A stretch of 64,000 bases of DNA, taken from contig JAEYPP010000009.1 of assembly GCA_023410575.1 (NCBI GenBank), positions 5,611-69,610 of the forward strand, written 5' to 3'. Below, piece after piece: positions 62,657 to 64,000 of this stretch. Source of the DNA: Bacillota bacterium. GTDB lineage: Bacteria; Bacillota; Clostridia; Lachnospirales; Lachnospiraceae. A program made the translations under genes and the position numbers. How positions within the stretch are numbered: the stretch's first letter is position 1; each line of letters starts with the position of its first letter. The notes under the pieces were generated by a model. That model was not told the origin of the DNA and made no database searches. It saw only the letters and a list, made by a program, of their open reading frames with translations.

Positions 62657-63877
62657 ATGGGATCTATAGATAAGTTAGATGAGATGCTTAGTAGCTTTTT
62701 CAAGAATGAAATTGATGGATCGTCATTATTGAGTTTCCTTTATTGTTACCTAAAGAAAAAAACACACGGTGGAAAGTTATATAAATATAGGCAATTCGAT
62801 AAAGATAATTACGCTTTAGATAGTCTTAAAAAGCAATATTTATACTGCGCAGCACCAGGCAGTTTTAATGATCCTTTTGATTGTAGAATGGGTATGAATA
62901 TAACATCATTAATGGATGCATTAATTCATAATGGAACAGATAATATTGACTTGAAGATTGGTGAACTTGAAAAAGTATTATCACAAAATGTTGATTGTGA
63001 TTCATGTGAATCATTGAATCAGAGTGATATAGATGCGATAATGAACAACAAAGGGATTTTTAATTTTATTAATGAGATAAGAGACAAAAAACTTACTAAT
63101 ATAGAACTTCTTTATGTTATACAAAAATATATAAATGAGTTTTCGGTGTTATTAGAGATCTTATTTAAAGATAATAAGTATTTAGACGGAAAAATGAAGA
63201 AAGATGATGTTTATCAATTTGTATCTATATTAAAGCCAGATAAAGCTGTATTTAAGAATAATACACTGGATATTATTCCAAGTTTATCGAACAGTTTAGG
63301 TATTAAAGATGATGTAGACGAAATAACAAGTACAAAACTTATTGCACAAGAAATAACACCTGAATTCATAGATAATGCAATAGAGATGGATAACCAGTTT
63401 TCCATAGTAGATAAGGATCTTCATAAAATATTTAGTGAGAACTACCATATAGGTTGTTTATGTAGTGACTATAAAAATAGATTAATGTGGTCACATTATG
63501 CAGCTAACCATACTGGTTTTTGTATAGAATATGATTTAAGTAAACTTGAATCTAATGTTAGCAAAGTACTGATTCTTCCTGTTTTGTATTCAAGAGAGCG
63601 CCCCCTTATTCCGTGGAATTCAATTTTGAATAAGAATATAAATTATACATATGAATTACAACTTATTCATTTCCTTATAACAAAAGATTCAATTTGGAGT
63701 TATGAAAAAGAATGGAGAATTCTTTTGCTTAATAAACAGCAGAATAATAAAGTAGAACTTCCAGTCTCTTGTATCTATGTTGGAACTGAATGCAATAAAG
63801 AGAATAGATTAGAACTTCAACGAATAGCGAAAGAAATAAATGTACCTATTATGGAGATGAAGATGGATAGAGGGTAA
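62657..63877 (+). CDS. DUF2971 domain protein
   Basis: A 406-residue soluble protein. The DUF2971 pattern is clear: LYKYRQFD near residue 40, LYCAAPGSFNDPFDC near 66, IGCLCSDYKNRLMWSHYAANHTGFCIEYDL near 268, and IWSYEKEWRILLL near 352. The family is uncharacterised and often sits in accessory regions, at times near defence genes. The central ~170 residues between the two halves are variable. A GGAGGG site precedes the ATG. Confidence 0.82.
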   Translation: MGSIDKLDEMLSSFFKNEIDGSSLLSFLYCYLKKKTHGGKLYKYRQFDKDNYALDSLKKQYLYCAAPGSFNDPFDCRMGMNITSLMDALIHNGTDNIDLKIGELEKVLSQNVDCDSCESLNQSDIDAIMNNKGIFNFINEIRDKKLTNIELLYVIQKYINEFSVLLEILFKDNKYLDGKMKKDDVYQFVSILKPDKAVFKNNTLDIIPSLSNSLGIKDDVDEITSTKLIAQEITPEFIDNAIEMDNQFSIVDKDLHKIFSENYHIGCLCSDYKNRLMWSHYAANHTGFCIEYDLSKLESNVSKVLILPVLYSRERPLIPWNSILNKNINYTYELQLIHFLITKDSIWSYEKEWRILLLNKQQNNKVELPVSCIYVGTECNKENRLELQRIAKEINVPIMEMKMDRG

Positions 63878-63910
63878 GCGCCTAATAATAATACGTTAGT
63901 TAAATAATTA

Positions 63911-63938
63911 GAAAGTGGAGTATTTCACTACCACTTTC
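63911..63938 (+). terminator. weak terminator-like hairpin
   Basis: GAAAGTGG pairs with CCACTTTC across 12 bases; only a weak T-rich tail follows. Confidence 0.45.
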
Positions 63939-64000
63939 CATTTACATTAAATATTTAGAGCATTTTACTCCATTTTATTTGCACAAGTATCGATTACTTC

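Overview
The window is a low-GC Gram-positive (Firmicutes) chromosome segment. A-rich GGAGG-type ribosome binding sites, intrinsic terminators, YesM/YesN-type two-component regulation, a carbohydrate ABC transporter beside GH43 and GH39 glycosidases, and a copper-amine-oxidase-N/amidase_3 wall hydrolase all suggest a plant-polysaccharide-degrading Lachnospiraceae close to Lachnoclostridium (Clostridium) phytofermentans. The species is an inference. I saw no rRNA, tRNA, CRISPR array, IS transposase or prophage.

Region 1 (1-17054) is a tellurite/stress (Ter) locus. A biosynthetic arm encodes a PRTase-TRSP protein, a PRTase-PELOTA protein, an ATP-grasp ligase, a SHOCT-tailed coiled-coil protein, a divergently read TIM-barrel C-C bond lyase and, further on, a HAD phosphatase. 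A stress arm encodes a YceG-like domain fused to a trypsin-like protease, a rhomboid protease, full-length YceG, TelA, three TerD paralogues and a PMCA-type calcium ATPase. The biosynthetic genes match the Ter-associated module predicted by comparative genomics to make a nucleoside-like metabolite. The two proteases are the least explained parts. Large palindromic repeats punctuate the locus.

Region 2 (17245-26064) is a mixed set: a YjiH-type membrane protein, a NUDIX hydrolase, a short DUF4317 protein, an aldo/keto reductase with Fe-S motifs, an ECF S component with a DUF1893 gene, a small exporter, and two secreted proteins, one a transglutaminase-like protein with its catalytic Cys replaced by Ser. 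Region 3 (26235-34403) holds a TtcA-like thiolase, a wall amidase, a GHL10 glycosidase-like protein, a YaiI protein, a metallophosphoesterase and an MFS transporter.

Region 4 (34560-44939) is a xylan-oligosaccharide locus: histidine kinase, AraC-type response regulator, lipoprotein binding protein, two permeases, GH43 and GH39. Terminators separate regulators, transporter and enzymes. No ATPase subunit is present, so a shared one elsewhere is presumed.

Region 5 (45322-56305) holds a zinc-ribbon membrane protein with 13-residue repeats, a CPA1-like antiporter, asnB with a terminator-like leader, a flavin reductase-like protein, MscL with a zinc ribbon, a MerR/GyrI regulator, and a LemA/DUF2207-like pair. 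Region 6 (56436-64000) holds a decayed gene, an arsenic operon (arsR-acr3-arsD-arsA), a PepSY-like protein running into a broken CBM2-like remnant, and a DUF2971 protein.

In many genes the longest reading frame starts too early. I moved starts to the codon with a properly spaced ribosome binding site and say so in each entry.
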